Origin: Chromobotia macracanthus
Taxonomy: Eukaryota > Chordata > Actinopteri > Cypriniformes > Botiidae
Assembly: GCA_036877525.1 (NCBI GenBank)
Contig: JAZGTH010000063.1
Span: forward strand, 3,560,001 to 3,624,000
Reading direction: 5' to 3'
Length of the DNA stretch: 64,000 nt
Shown: positions 1-33,100 of the stretch, in pieces
How positions within the stretch are numbered: position 1 is the first letter of the stretch
How the letters are laid out: the number at the start of each line of letters is the position of its first letter
Made by a program: the position numbers and the translations under genes
Notes under the pieces: generated by a model
What the model was told of the DNA's origin: nothing
What the model saw: the letters and a program-made list of their open reading frames with translations, nothing else
Database searches by the model: none

Positions 1-20271
<20,271 letters not shown>

Positions 20272-21084
20272 TCTTCACTTTGATCTACCAGAGTCCTGTT
20301 TACATTCAGTGCTGGACCAATAGAATAGAGAGTTATTTCATATGAGGATGCGCTGTGTGTGTGTGTGTGTGTGTGTGTCTGTGTGTATTGAGTATGCTGT
20401 TTACACACTGTACTCATTATGTGGAAAGCATGTTCTTACTAAGTACTTTAATCTTTTATTAAAGGGTTAAATTTTTGTATAACATAAAAATGATGGAGCC
20501 ATTTGTTTGTAAGCTGTGGTGTTTGGGTACCTGACTTTGACGAGGTCTGTTTGACTTGTGATTTCAGGGTTTCAGATTATAAGATGCCAAGATGTAAATT
20601 ATACGAATGAAAGGCCAAAAACATCTGTGCATATATGATTAAGAATTTTTCATTATAACAATAATCATAATCCAAGTTAGACATTCATTATTGTCTATCA
20701 AGCAGTAAAGTTTACAGGATATTGTAGTTATCTGGAGCTTTTGTGCTTTTCTAAATTTGTACTGATAAATACAATACGGCAGAAAATTTGCTTATTACAA
20801 TAATAAAAATGAGCTTGCTTATGGTTTTCAGTGACGTACAACATTTTGTGAGGTTCTGTGAAGTGTTGTTCTCGCTTTACACTTTGGAGTATTAATGGTT
20901 TAATGTTAGCATATGTAGGAAGCATCGTGCTGTTTTATTGGCTAGTCTTTAGCACCAAAAAACTGACAAGGGAAACGCTGATCTAGAATTTTATTTTTAA
21001 CTGTGTTTTGCTTATAAATAATTAAACATACATTTTAGACAACTGCAGTTAAAATACGTGTAATGGTTACAGAATGTAATGCTA

Positions 21085-21290
21085 TATTGTATGATTATAT
21101 AAGGTCTAGATCTATACTGTATGATTGTATACTTCCTAGAGCTATACTGTATGACTATATACAGTCTAGATCAGTACTGTATGACTATACACGGTCTAGA
21201 TCTATACTGTATATCTATATACTGTCTAGATCTCTGCTGTATAACTATATACATTCTAGATCTATACTGTGTCTATATACTGTCTTGATT
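21085..21290 (+). repeat. 32-bp minisatellite, about 6-7 copies
   Basis: Imperfect tandem units built on tctagatctatactgtatga followed by ctatatactg. It lies between the two convergent genes and gives a spurious frame of SILYDYI-type repeats. Confidence 0.85.
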
Positions 21291-21872
21291 ATATTGACAT
21301 GCTCAAATGCTCATTCTGTGAAACACAAATGGCTGGTAAATCCAGACTTGTTTTTTCTTTTTTAATCAATGAATTTTGAAATTCAGTTTTGTTGTGTTAC
21401 CGTGTGCACATGATCTAATACGCCTAACTTAAATCTGCAGTTACTCTGAGGACAAACTGTGATTGGTCCGCTTCAGTTTTTATCACTAATGCATGACTGT
21501 CCATTCCTAGTCATCTATAAACATAACAGTAGGATCCAAACATTACTCACTATTGTTTATGGCCAATTTGCTTAAAGTGGTTTATCTTTAGTTACATGTT
21601 GCCAAACTGTATATTTACAACTGGTAAATATACATAATGTAAATTTAGGTGGAAGTTCTGTTTCACAAGCTTTATGACTGCAAAAACAGCCTCTGAATTT
21701 CTCAGTTTTCACATACAACATAAGAATCTCTAATAAGAATGTCACAGTGAACCACGAACTATAACCCTACTGAAGCTGGGCCATTTGTCCTTGTTGGACT
21801 AGGTTGCAACTATACTATGTGGAAAATGAGTAAAGGGTTTATTCATGGATTTCAAATTATTTCAAAGTGTCT

Positions 21873-21878
21873 AATAAA
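21873..21878 (+). terminator. Candidate camk2d poly(A) signal AATAAA
   Basis: AATAAA in ctaataaagtgtg on the + strand, downstream of the last camk2d exon and before the ank2 poly(A) candidates. Assignment is positional only. Confidence 0.35.
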
Positions 21879-22307
21879 GTGTGATTTCTGCAAAACACGT
21901 ATTGATGTGGTGATTTTGTGCCTGTAAATAAGTAACAGCTTTCGGTTTGCATCTGATGATTTGATGTTTGTGTCTAATAATCTGTATTACAAATATATTT
22001 ACAAATCCATAATTCCCAGATTAAATGTATATCTGCTAAACGTAAAATGTCAGCACAAGCAGTAGATGGTCTCACAGCCACACAACCCCAATTTTGAATT
22101 CATGGGGTTGTTGCTGTGTTAAAGCCAAACGATTACTCTAAGTGGAGAGCGTTTCATTTGACAAATAGATGAAGCAAGTAAAACATCAGATGAACGTACA
22201 CTATGATTTTTGACTGCCCACTGCCCTTTGTTTCACCATGCATCAAAGCTGTACAGTACATGCTGTTATTTCCACTAAAGAATGATACTCATTAACAAAC
22301 TTCTTTT

Positions 22308-22329
22308 TTTATTCTTTATTCATTTTATT
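22308..22329 (-). terminator. Candidate ank2 poly(A) signal cluster
   Basis: Three AATAAA hexamers on the - strand (TTTATT at 22308-22313, 22315-22320 and 22324-22329). They would give ank2 a 3' UTR of about 1.6 kb and leave roughly 430 bp to the camk2d candidate signal. Confidence 0.4.
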
Positions 22330-23928
22330 CACTTTGGTTTGCAAAGTGAAACTTTAATGTGCAGCCCACATAGAGCTGAATAATCCAGAGACAGGCCCAA
22401 ACCATTTCTGAGTCCAGAGTCAAACTCTTTAAAGTGTGCATGCTATTGTCCATTACAAAGAAAGCTGAGAGCTGGCCACAATATAACAGACAGATATACA
22501 CTTGCGCACCCTTTACATGCATCACAATATTAGCCGAGTTTTAGACTGAATAAGGTTAAATGGAACAGATGGTGAACAGGTTTTATTTTCTGCTACTAAC
22601 TGCTAAATGTCTAATATGTATCAAACGGAGACATTTTAATTGTGCTTACATTAATGACCATTATTTAGAATACGCATCCAGAATCAATGACGTCCGCTTA
22701 ATGTTTCTTCATTTAGAAACGCTGAATAGCTTGATCGTCTATATTTTCAAGCACATAAATGATTATAGATGCATTTAAAACAGCTTTGAGCATTTCACGG
22801 TTTTCCTAAAAGAAAACGCTCAATGTGAGATTTGCATGTTTTTATTTTACGTCATTGCAGGGGATAAATTTAAACAAAAGGTCAAAAATGTTCAATCGTG
22901 TGACCCTCACTGTTCTACTGTAAGTGTCTGGAGGACCATCACAAACAGAGAGGAGATACATGTTAAAGCCACGAGCACACAATCTGGGAGGAGAGGGGTT
23001 AAAAATAATCATTCAGTTCAGCCATACTTTACAAAAAACCAAGCACAAAACAAGACAACAAAAAATAACAAAAACATTGTCAAAAAACAGCAGAAACATT
23101 CATTAAAGTGAGTTTCAAATAAACATTTGCACAGAGGAGAACACACATTCTGTACATACTATAGGTGAGCAGGTATCGTCACACGTGTAGATCTGGTGTA
23201 ATGAAATATTTCTCTAGGAATTCTAAATGCCTTATTGGTGAGCGCATGAAACGGTTTCATCCTCTGTGGAAGTGAAATGATAAATTCTCACTTTGAGAAA
23301 AAAACATTCAGAAGCATTCTGGGATTATGGAGGACTACTACATGACATCATGGTTTAGCCGGTATAAATAGTTATTTCAGAGATCTGGTTACTGCACTTA
23401 ACTCGCTCACATGCCCAAAAGCGGTCTGATATTATGATATTTTATCCAGGCCTGTTTTGAGATTTTGAGTAGTAATCAGACGTGTTAAATACAGCAGTTG
23501 CACCTCAGTTAAAAGACGGTATATGATTTAGCTGATATTTTCTATAGGAGTTCACACACATATTGCCCATTATTTACAAACGTCTTCACACCACAGCCAC
23601 AACAGTGGCTTGACATCCAAAACTGACCCATATTTATTGTTCACTGTTTAGTTTCACTTCTTACCACGGCAACCAAAATTACACAATAAATAAGAAACAT
23701 CTACTGTATGTTTCATATAAATCACTTAATTCAGTGAACTCTACCTAATGCTGTCTTTGGTCACAAAATGATAAAATGAATTGAGAAGTTGGGAACATAA
23801 AAGACATGGAAGCATGAAGCAGTTAAAATAAAAAAACAGAACTGAAGGGGTTTCGAGGGGACTGGGTGCTGATCTCTCTGGGTTTGAAAGAAAACGCTAC
23901 AGACACACATACTGTAGATGATGAGAAC
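22330..23928 (-). other. ank2 3' UTR (probable)
   Basis: Follows the ank2 stop codon on the - strand. It has no conserved frame; a further AATAAA on the - strand lies near 23633. Nothing else recognised. Confidence 0.45.
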
Positions 23929-24148
23929 TTATGCAGGTTTGTTCTGCTCGTCTGAATCTTGCTCTGCATCAGGCTCGTCTGCGACCTCGGGCGTGCAGTA
24001 GCGCTGGAGCAGGTGATGCAGGTGCCGCTGTAGGTCATCAGGTCGCAGGGTGTCCGGAGTGTCTTCCAGTCGTTCTAGGTGGGTTTGTTTGGCTCGGCCG
24101 TCCCTCACTAGTGTTCCCTTCTGAGTGCGCGTCTTATGCATGAGGGTC
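23929..24148 (-). CDS. ank2: ank2 last coding exon
   Basis: Acceptor ttcacag at 24149-24151, stop TAA at 23929-23931. It encodes TLMHKTRTQKGTLVRDGRAK, QTHLERLEDTPDTLRPDDLQ, RHLHHLLQRYCTPEVADEPD and AEQDSDEQNKPA. It corresponds to the vertebrate ankyrin C-terminus with LEHLEDxPEALDxDDLQxxL. The first base completes an Arg codon with the preceding exon. Confidence 0.93.
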
Positions 24149-27100
24149 CTGTGAACGAACACACATCAGAGTCACGAAGAGAGTTCTTTAGCATGGAATC
24201 AGATGAAGTTCATTACTGAAGGAAATCCTCAAGCAGCTAAATTAGCTAAATTTTTCTTTATTCTTTATTTTATTTTTAACTTTATTTTTCAACATATTCT
24301 TTGTTTTATGATGCATTTTTTTATTCACGAAATACAAGTTTTGCTCATAAAAATCATTCTTTACACTCTAAAAATATGCGGGGTTGCTTTAATCCATGGT
24401 TGGGTAAAATATGGACATACTCAACCACTGAGTTAAATCAGGATAATTTAACCACAGATTAAATTAACCACGGATTGACACAACCCAGCATTCTTTACAG
24501 CATGCGTAAATTGCATATATAGATAAAGTTTTATGAACAAGGCCTTGGACCATAAATGTTAGTGCACACAATCACCTCTGGAAATATAATAAAGCATAAT
24601 GTTAAAACAAATTAGTGTTCTGTTTTAGGAGTGAACAGTGAAGGCAAACAGTAACACACACACTGTGTATGCATGTAAGAATTATTATGCAAACACTGGG
24701 AGTTTAATGTGCCTTTTTCACACACACCATTCTCTTAATCAACAACACATCTGATGGACATGCCATTGTCCAGACCTTCTGACCAAAGATCCGTCCTCTT
24801 TCACCACCTCTTTCTCTACTAAATGAGGCAGGAGGACCTTTCCAAAACCTCCTACAAAGCTCAAAGCCTAGACATATGAGAGACAGATTATAGAGGCCAG
24901 GAAAGACCCAGATACAGAACAACTGAACAGGACTGTGGTACAATACCCTGTACCTTCCTGTACACCTTCTAGATTCTGACCTTTTCAAAGTCGTCTTTGG
25001 CTGACGGGAGATCAGATGAGAGTGAAGGGTCTCCTATGTGTTTCTCCATTCGCTCACCCTGCACTACTGTAGTTTTGATGACCTTGCTGACCTTCCGACC
25101 CTGAACGGGTTCTTCCTCAAACTCGGAGGCTGTCGCTCCACCGTATGCAAATGGTTCAGAGAAGGTCACCTAAATTGCACAGACAGGAGATGTTCCAGGC
25201 ATTACTTTTTTTTAAAGCTGCAACCTGCGATTTTTGCCTCGCTACCAACATCTCTGCTCAAAATTGCAGAATACTTGTGGGAGTTACCTTTTCAACATGG
25301 ATGACATGTTTACATTTTAAACAACCGCTGTAAGAAAAAGCTACAAGCGCTGCACCATCTACAGCACCCGGACGTGATATAGCAGTCAGATCTTCTCTCT
25401 GCTTACAAATTGACATTTACTGCAAAATCAGACCTGACAGTTTTTTAACAATTTTAAACCTTTATATTAACTTACCACTGTAAAGTTTATCGGGATAAGG
25501 TAAGGAATGTACTTACTCAATAACCAGATCAAAAATTTTTTACCCAAAAGGTTACTGAAGACTGCAGCTTTAACAAAGAAGCAGCTTTAACAAAGAAACA
25601 GCTTTAACATAAAACTTTAACAAAATATATTCATATTTCCTATATATAATTATGTACATATGTCTTGTTCTCCTTATTCTATCATGTTTATTGTATTGTT
25701 ATTCTCCAGATAATATATTTTTCTTTTAATCTTAACTTAATCTTCAAAGCATTTCACTTCGTCGTACATGGTTGTGTATGTGACCAATAAAACGTGAAGT
25801 AAATGTGGTGATCATGATTTTGCAGAATCCACACAAACACACCTGAGTCTGATCTCCACCACTCCTCACCACCGTCCTCTTCACAACTTTCGAGAAACCG
25901 TCAGCTTCATCCACAATGATGGGCTCCTGCGGGGCCCCCTCCACCATCACTTCATCTCTCTCTACACCGTCAGCTGACACATACTTACGAATCACTTTCC
26001 TCGTGATCTGTGTGGAGATCACACACAAGGTCAATTTTAAACATCAGAAGATCTACTTCAGTGTTCCTGAAGCTAAAATACTGAACGTTATGGACCGTTT
26101 AACAAAGACGGAGAACATGTAGAGAGCGTTTACCTTCTTCACCACCATGTTACCATGTTCATCAGTGTACTGCTCCTCTGTTAAAGTCTGAGGGGGGATT
26201 TCTGGTATGTCATCTCCCTAAAAAAAAAAAAAAAGACAGTCTCCATCATGTCATGTGTGTGAGGCAGGAACTATTTTGTATATGTGAAGCAGTCAGTGTA
26301 TGTCCAATGAACGGTACAAAATCTACTTGTACATCATTGAGTAAAATACACACAGACACAGTTGTTTTCTTTTTATTGTTAATATATTCACATACATGCA
26401 CATATACAGTAAATATATAAACATATTTTTCTGATAACAATGCTTGATGATTAAAAGTAATTTTATTAAGGAGTAAAAACTAGGAGCCTAAACTACAGAG
26501 CAAAGAAATATTATAAAACTGAAAAATATTTATAAGGACAGTTCCGTGATTCTGATGTTTGAAGCTGTTGTAAATTACTCTATAAACACACGCCTGTGAC
26601 CTCATTACATCATTATGTGCCCCTGTGTCTGTTTCCGAAGAACTGCATTGATGGCGGAAGAATATTTTATTTTATTTTCATTGCTGTTTTATCGCTGTAT
26701 TTGTTTATGAAATCTTGCTAGGTAAATGGAATAACAATGTCCCTTAGCTGTAAAATTTGGTATAATGTGTTCAACACCACATGAAAACAGAACCACACCG
26801 TCACACACAACCCCAGCAGGTACCTGAATTATAACTCTGCGTCGCACCACGCGTGTGGTCAACACCTCCTCCTCTGAGCTATCAGACAGCAAACCTAGTT
26901 CCTCAGCTATCTCCTAAGAGCCAGCACAGATGCATTGTGGGTGCACATCTTAGATACACTTGCATGTCACACCATGCAAAGCCAATGGGCTCCAAAAAAA
27001 CATCTTTCTTCTTTAATGAAAGCTGTTATTGTCAGCGGTGTTACTGTTGCTACATTTTGTCTTCTCACAAATGGAAAAGCTTGTGATGCAAACTTAATAT

Positions 27101-30100
27101 TAGATGACGTTATGGTAAATAAAAACAAATCAAATAAAAACATAATGATGAAATGATAATCAACAAAATTCATGCAGTCAAGAAAAATGGTCTGGATGTA
27201 AGTACTCAATTTAAACACACAAACAAATAATTTTATCCAATAATTTTAGGTATGTAAAAGTACCTGAGTGCACAAATATTAGCAATGTTTACTTACTTAA
27301 CTTACTTAAGGCCAAATATCAGATTAATTATTAATTATAAAAGATTAATTATTAAACAGCTAACTAGTTTCAGCTTGAGCCAGTTTGTTAGCACAGGTCA
27401 AACGAATATATCACACTGCCAAAAAACATTGAGCACACGATGCCAAGGCCATTAGAGTGCTCATGCTAACCGTCTTACCCTCCCTAACGAGTCCTCATCA
27501 TCATCACCATACTGCGCTCCCTCTCTTGGAGGCAGCTCTTCAGCCAATGAATGATCTCCTGTATAACTGTATGGAAAAGCCTTCTCCTCAACAACCTCAC
27601 CACTGTACTCATCCTCTGGTTCAAGAACTATGGGCAGATCGAGTTCCTCACTGCCCCAGGACAAGGGCCGATCATCTGTCTTCAGCTGGTGCTCTCTAAG
27701 TTTAGGGAAGCTTGTCAGGTAGTCTGGGCTACTTGGTAAAGATAGAGGTTCCTCAACTTGGTAAACTGTTGTAGGAACATCTAAAAGCTCTGCTGTTCCA
27801 GCTTCTGTATCAGAAGTGTCTGAAAACGTCTGTCTGCAATCAAAAAACTCAGCCTCTGAGTCTATGCTATCTGTGTGAACAGGTCTCAGTCTGGGTTTAC
27901 GATCAAGACTGTATAACGGGGAGTCAACATCTAGAACTACAGTGGCATCCAAACACCTCTGATCATCTGTCAGTCTTGTGGGCATCTCAGAGGCTATGAG
28001 CTCCTCAGTCACTTCTTGGGTGCAAGGTTTCATTGAAGCTACATCACTAAATGATGATGTCTGCAAGTCTGTCTTCACAGATCTTAAAGGCACATTTGTA
28101 TAACCTGGCGATTTAAGACTCAAGCTAAATTGAGAGAAATCTATTAAATTTGGTGTAACTCTTCTATGGGAGTCTTTGAGATGAAACTGAAAAGAATTTA
28201 ACTCTTGTACTCCAGTGGATGTTTTATGTTCTTCAGGTGTTGCAACATGAGAAGTAGTCTCTGCCTGAAAACTTTTCTGCTCAAGTATGTTGGGGGAACC
28301 CAAGGAAACACTTCGATCAGACTCTTTGGATGATTCAATGGTCCACGAGGACGCTGTGAAGTGTAGTTGATGGTCTAAACCTCTCACATCTTTTGTATGG
28401 CCTGATGTTCTGTCTTCTGAGATGGTGGTGATTTTTGAAATGAAGGTTGATGTATCTTCTTGACTTTGACCTAAATCTATCTCTTGAGGTTCTACATGAA
28501 ACCTGCTCTCTGTGACACTGTCCTGTACAAAATGAAAGGCAATGAAACAATGTTTCTCCAACAACTAAATAACAACAAAAGCACAGAAAGATAAAGTTCA
28601 CATGCATTAACATCTGATGCAAAATAAATCATCTCTTAAACTACGATTACAATTGCAGTTCAGAACAAAGTTTCACTACAAACCATGCATTGTCTAAATC
28701 GGAGTAAATGGTGAGTTGGTTAACATTTTCATCAACTATACACTCCTGAAGATTTGTTTATTCAGTTTTGATCTGTTAGTAGATCATCAGTCTGTGTTTC
28801 ATGGCAGATTCAACACTGCATTCCTCCAGGCCAACACACTGAGATGCACAAGATCCACAGCTGCATGCTCAACCTCTTACCCGTTCCTTGTATTCTTGAG
28901 GAGACACTTTGTTAGATTGATCTCCTAGTTCTTCTTCTTTATGTGGACCTTCAGAGTGTCTCTTATCTTTTTGAAGGATTATGTTGCCTTCTCTAGTTTC
29001 TTCAACTGCAGATGCATCGGTTGCTGTGTTTACATTTATGTCTTCACAGGATGTGTTTGTTACACTCGAGTCATTTTGTCTTGGCCCTAAGGTCATTTCA
29101 TCAGGTGAGAGTTTAAGCCCCTCACTAGCTGAACACTCAAACTGAGACAATGTTTGTCCCTCTGTTTCAGGTAAAGTTTCAGTTTGTGTCTTAAATTCTT
29201 CAAATGTCACCAGATTCAGCAAACTAGAATCGCATTCTGCCTGGGAAAAATCATCTGTCTGATCTTTAATATCATGAATTGACAAATGACTCACATTATC
29301 AATAAACTCCTCACTTTCATGTTCAATTACTGACTCTGGAGATTCTGCTTCATAAAACGCCTCACAAACAAAAGGTTCTGGAGAAACTGTTTCTAGTTCT
29401 GTTTCTGAAGTTGCAGCTTCAGGAGATTGGCATCTCAAGTTCATTTCAAAACTGAAGAACTGGGGTGATAAAGATCTGGAATCAGAGTCCGAAATATCAG
29501 AGACAGGTGACAAATGTCTGGGTTCAAATGTGGTCCATTGAGAAAACTCTGAGCTTAAATTAGAACTCTGAACATTACACACTGAAGGGGATAGTGGACT
29601 AAAACCATATTCGTGCTGCACAGGTACCATTCTAGATTCAAATGTGGGCTCATTTGGAACTGGTGATGATGTTGAGTATGCGGGTATTGGTGAGTCAGGT
29701 GAAAGTCTTTGAAATTCATTTACTGAGGATATTGTCTCAGGAGATGAACGTCGACTTTCATGCAGAAACTCTGCGCATGGTGATAAAGGTCTGTGCTCTG
29801 GAATGGGTGATTCAGGAGAGAGTTGTCTGTTTTCATTTACAGATGTATATGATTCTGGGGAGGAGGCTCTCGTATCTGAGGTGTGTGTAGGACATTCATA
29901 TAAAACTGCACATTGAGACAAAGAATCGGGGGAAAGGGCCTGATGGTCTTCTGATAAATCCAATAATTCTGCCTGCATATGTGGCTGTGCTGGACTTTGC
30001 ATAATATCAAGCGACAAAGACATTTTTTCACTGCCTGATACAGCATTGTTGGTCATTTCAGAATCACTTTGATTAATACATTCATGAGTCTCGTCCATTC

Positions 30101-33100
30101 TAGAATGAGTCTTCAACATCTCCATTGTACAACCAGCATACTCGAACACACCTGGCTTTGAACAGAAGGTTTCACCTTTATACTGAGGATCATACACATG
30201 TGAAATCAAAGCTGAAGGGACAGCTTTGTACACAAGCTTATATTTAGGCACCATTCTGATAAACTCATGTGATTTCAAACAATATCCATCAGCAGGAGAT
30301 ATTGCACCTGACCCTGGGGATAAAGCTCTATTTTCAGGCCATGTTATGTCCTCAGAGGCAAAGCTTGCCATATCAAACTCTGTGTCAGATGCAATAGATT
30401 CTAGAGAAGATGATCTGGTTGTGTTCAGATGAGTAGCATTCACACAAACTAATGATGTGAAGTCAAAAACAGGCGAGTCTGGTGATAATGGCCTCTTTTC
30501 ATTCAGGGACACAACTGAGTCTGGTGACAAGGGTCTCTGGTCAGTAGCTTGAGACCCATAATCACAAAGTTCACCCTCTGCATCTGACGCTAGTGACTCA
30601 TTGGATACTGATCGACATAAGACTGATGTTATTTCACGGACACAAGAAAACTGTGGAACAGGAGAATCTGGAGATAATGGTCTACACTCTTCCAATGACA
30701 TAAAAGATTCTGGAGATGAACGATCCATCACAGAATATACTGTATGAGGGGACAAAGGTCTGTAATCACATACCGAATCAGGGGACAATGGTCTACCCTC
30801 AATATCTGACATTATAGATTCAGGAGAGTCAGATCTTTGCTCTGGATTAAAGTCAGACAGACAACATTCATTTTCATCAGACAGACACACAGATTCTGGG
30901 GAAGCTGATCGGGAGCCAATCTCAGACATTATAAATGTGTGTGTGGACGATGTGAACTCTGGAACAGGTGAATCAGGGGACAGTGGCCTGTATTCATCAA
31001 TTGATGTGATGGACTCAGGTGAGGATCTTCTAAGATCAATCACCAAATCATCAAACAGATCTGTATGTAAATCTAACTCTGATAATGTTGATTCAGGAGA
31101 TGAGGACCTGTAATCTGTTGTTTCAAAATGAGAGGTATAATACTGGGGTATTGGAGAATCTGGAGCCAGTACAGGTGAATCAGGGGAGAGAGATCTGTGT
31201 TCATTTATAAATTCTGGAGAAACTGAAGTGAACACATTCAGTTCATGTTCCTCTTCTGATGCTGCAGATTCAGGAGATGAAGACCTATAATCTGTCATGG
31301 GAATTGATTCAAAGACTGCTGGGAAATACTGTGGGACAGGTGAATCTGGAGATAAGGACCTACATTCATTTAAAGAGCCATTTGACTGTGGAGAACACCC
31401 TCTAATGTCTTTCAATAGCACAGCTGATTCAGGGGACATGGCTCTCCATTCAGTCAAGGAGTCTGGAGAGAGTGATCGTCTGTCAGTGTCTGAGAAAAAC
31501 GAATCTGGGGAATCTGGCCGATGTTCTAATGTGAGAGATTCATTAAGGGAAAGTTCATTTTCTGCAGTCTCAGAACACAGTGACTGAGGTGAACATGATC
31601 TAGGTCCTGTTACTGAGGAAATACTCTGAGGGAATGACGCACTGAACTGAGGAACAGGTGAATCAGGGGACAATGGTCTGTTTTCATTAACTGATGTGAT
31701 GGAATCAGGTGAGGATCTTCTAAGATCAATCACCACATCATCAAATGCATCTGTCTGTAAATCTAACTCTGATAATGTTGATTCAGGAGATGAGGACCTG
31801 TAATCTGTTGTTTCAAAATGAGAGGTATAATACTGGGGTATTGGAGAATCTGGTGCAAGTACAGGTGAATCAGGGGAGAGAGATCTGTGTTCATTTATAA
31901 ATTCTGGAGAAACTGAAGTGAAAACATTCAGCTCATGTTCCTCCTCTGATACTGCAGATTCAGGAGAAGAAGACCTATAATCTGTTAAAGGAATTGATTC
32001 AAAGACTGATGAGAAAAACTGTGGCACAGGTGAGTCTGGTGAGAGCAGTCTAAGCTCATCAACTGATGTGTCTGACTCGGGTGAAGATGCTCTAAAACCA
32101 CACAACGATGTCTCCATCTCACCTGAAATGGTCTTAAACTCTGAAAATAAATCTATTTCATCATATTCTGCAGTCTCAGAGCACAGTGACTGAGGTGAAC
32201 ATGATCCATGTCCTGTTACTGACAAAATACTCTGAGAGAATAAAGCATTGAACTGAGGAACAGGTGAATCAGGAGAAAGTGGTCTATCCTCACCATCTGT
32301 CTTTATAGATTCAGGAGAGTCAGATCTTTGCTCTGGATTAAAGTCAGACAGACAACATTCATTTTCATCAGACAGACACACAGATTCTGGGGAAGCTGAT
32401 CGGGAGCCAATCTCAGACATTATAAATGTGTGTGTGGACGATGTGAACTCTGGAACAGGTGAATCAGGGGACAGTGGCCTGTATTCATTAATTGATGTGA
32501 TGGACTCAGGTGAGGATCTTCTAAGATCAATCACCAAATCATCAAACACATCTGTATGTAAATCTAACTCTGATAATGTTGATTCAGGAGATGAGGACCT
32601 GTAATCTGTTGTTTCAAAATGAGAGGTATAATACTGGGGTATTGGAGAATCTGGAGCCAGTACAGGTGAATCAGGGGAGAGAGATCTGTGTTCATTTATA
32701 AATTCTGGAGAAACTGAAGTGAACACATTCAGTTCATGTTCCTCTTCTGATGCTGCAGATTCAGGAGATGAAGACCTATAATCTGTCATGGGAATTGATT
32801 CAAAGACTGCTGGGAAATACTGTGGGACAGGTGAATCTGGAGATAAGGACCTACATTCATTTAAAGAGCCATTTGACTGTGGAGAACACCCTCTAATGTC
32901 TTTCAATAGCACAGCTGATTCAGGGGACATGGCTCTCCATTCAGTCAAGGAGTCTGGAGAGAGTGATCGTCTGTCAGTGTCTGAGAAAAACGAATCTGGG
33001 GAATCTGGCCGATGTTCTAATGTGAGCGAGTCATTAAGGGAAAGTTCATTTTCTGCAGTCTCAGAACACAGTGACTGAGGTGAACATGATCTAGGTCCTG

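Larger units (their letters stand above)
20272..22300 (+). other. camk2d 3' UTR / intergenic region
   Basis: No conserved coding sequence. An ATTAAA at 20458-20463 and an AATAAA at 21873-21878 are candidate poly(A) signals for camk2d. A 32-bp minisatellite sits at about 21085-21290. A TG microsatellite is near 20356-20378. Confidence 0.5.

Noticed and set aside
24704..24988. The 94-codon - strand frame overlapping 24776-24867
   Set aside because: The conserved ank2 exon there uses a different frame (ALSFVGGFGKVLLPHLVEKE); the longer open frame is accidental.
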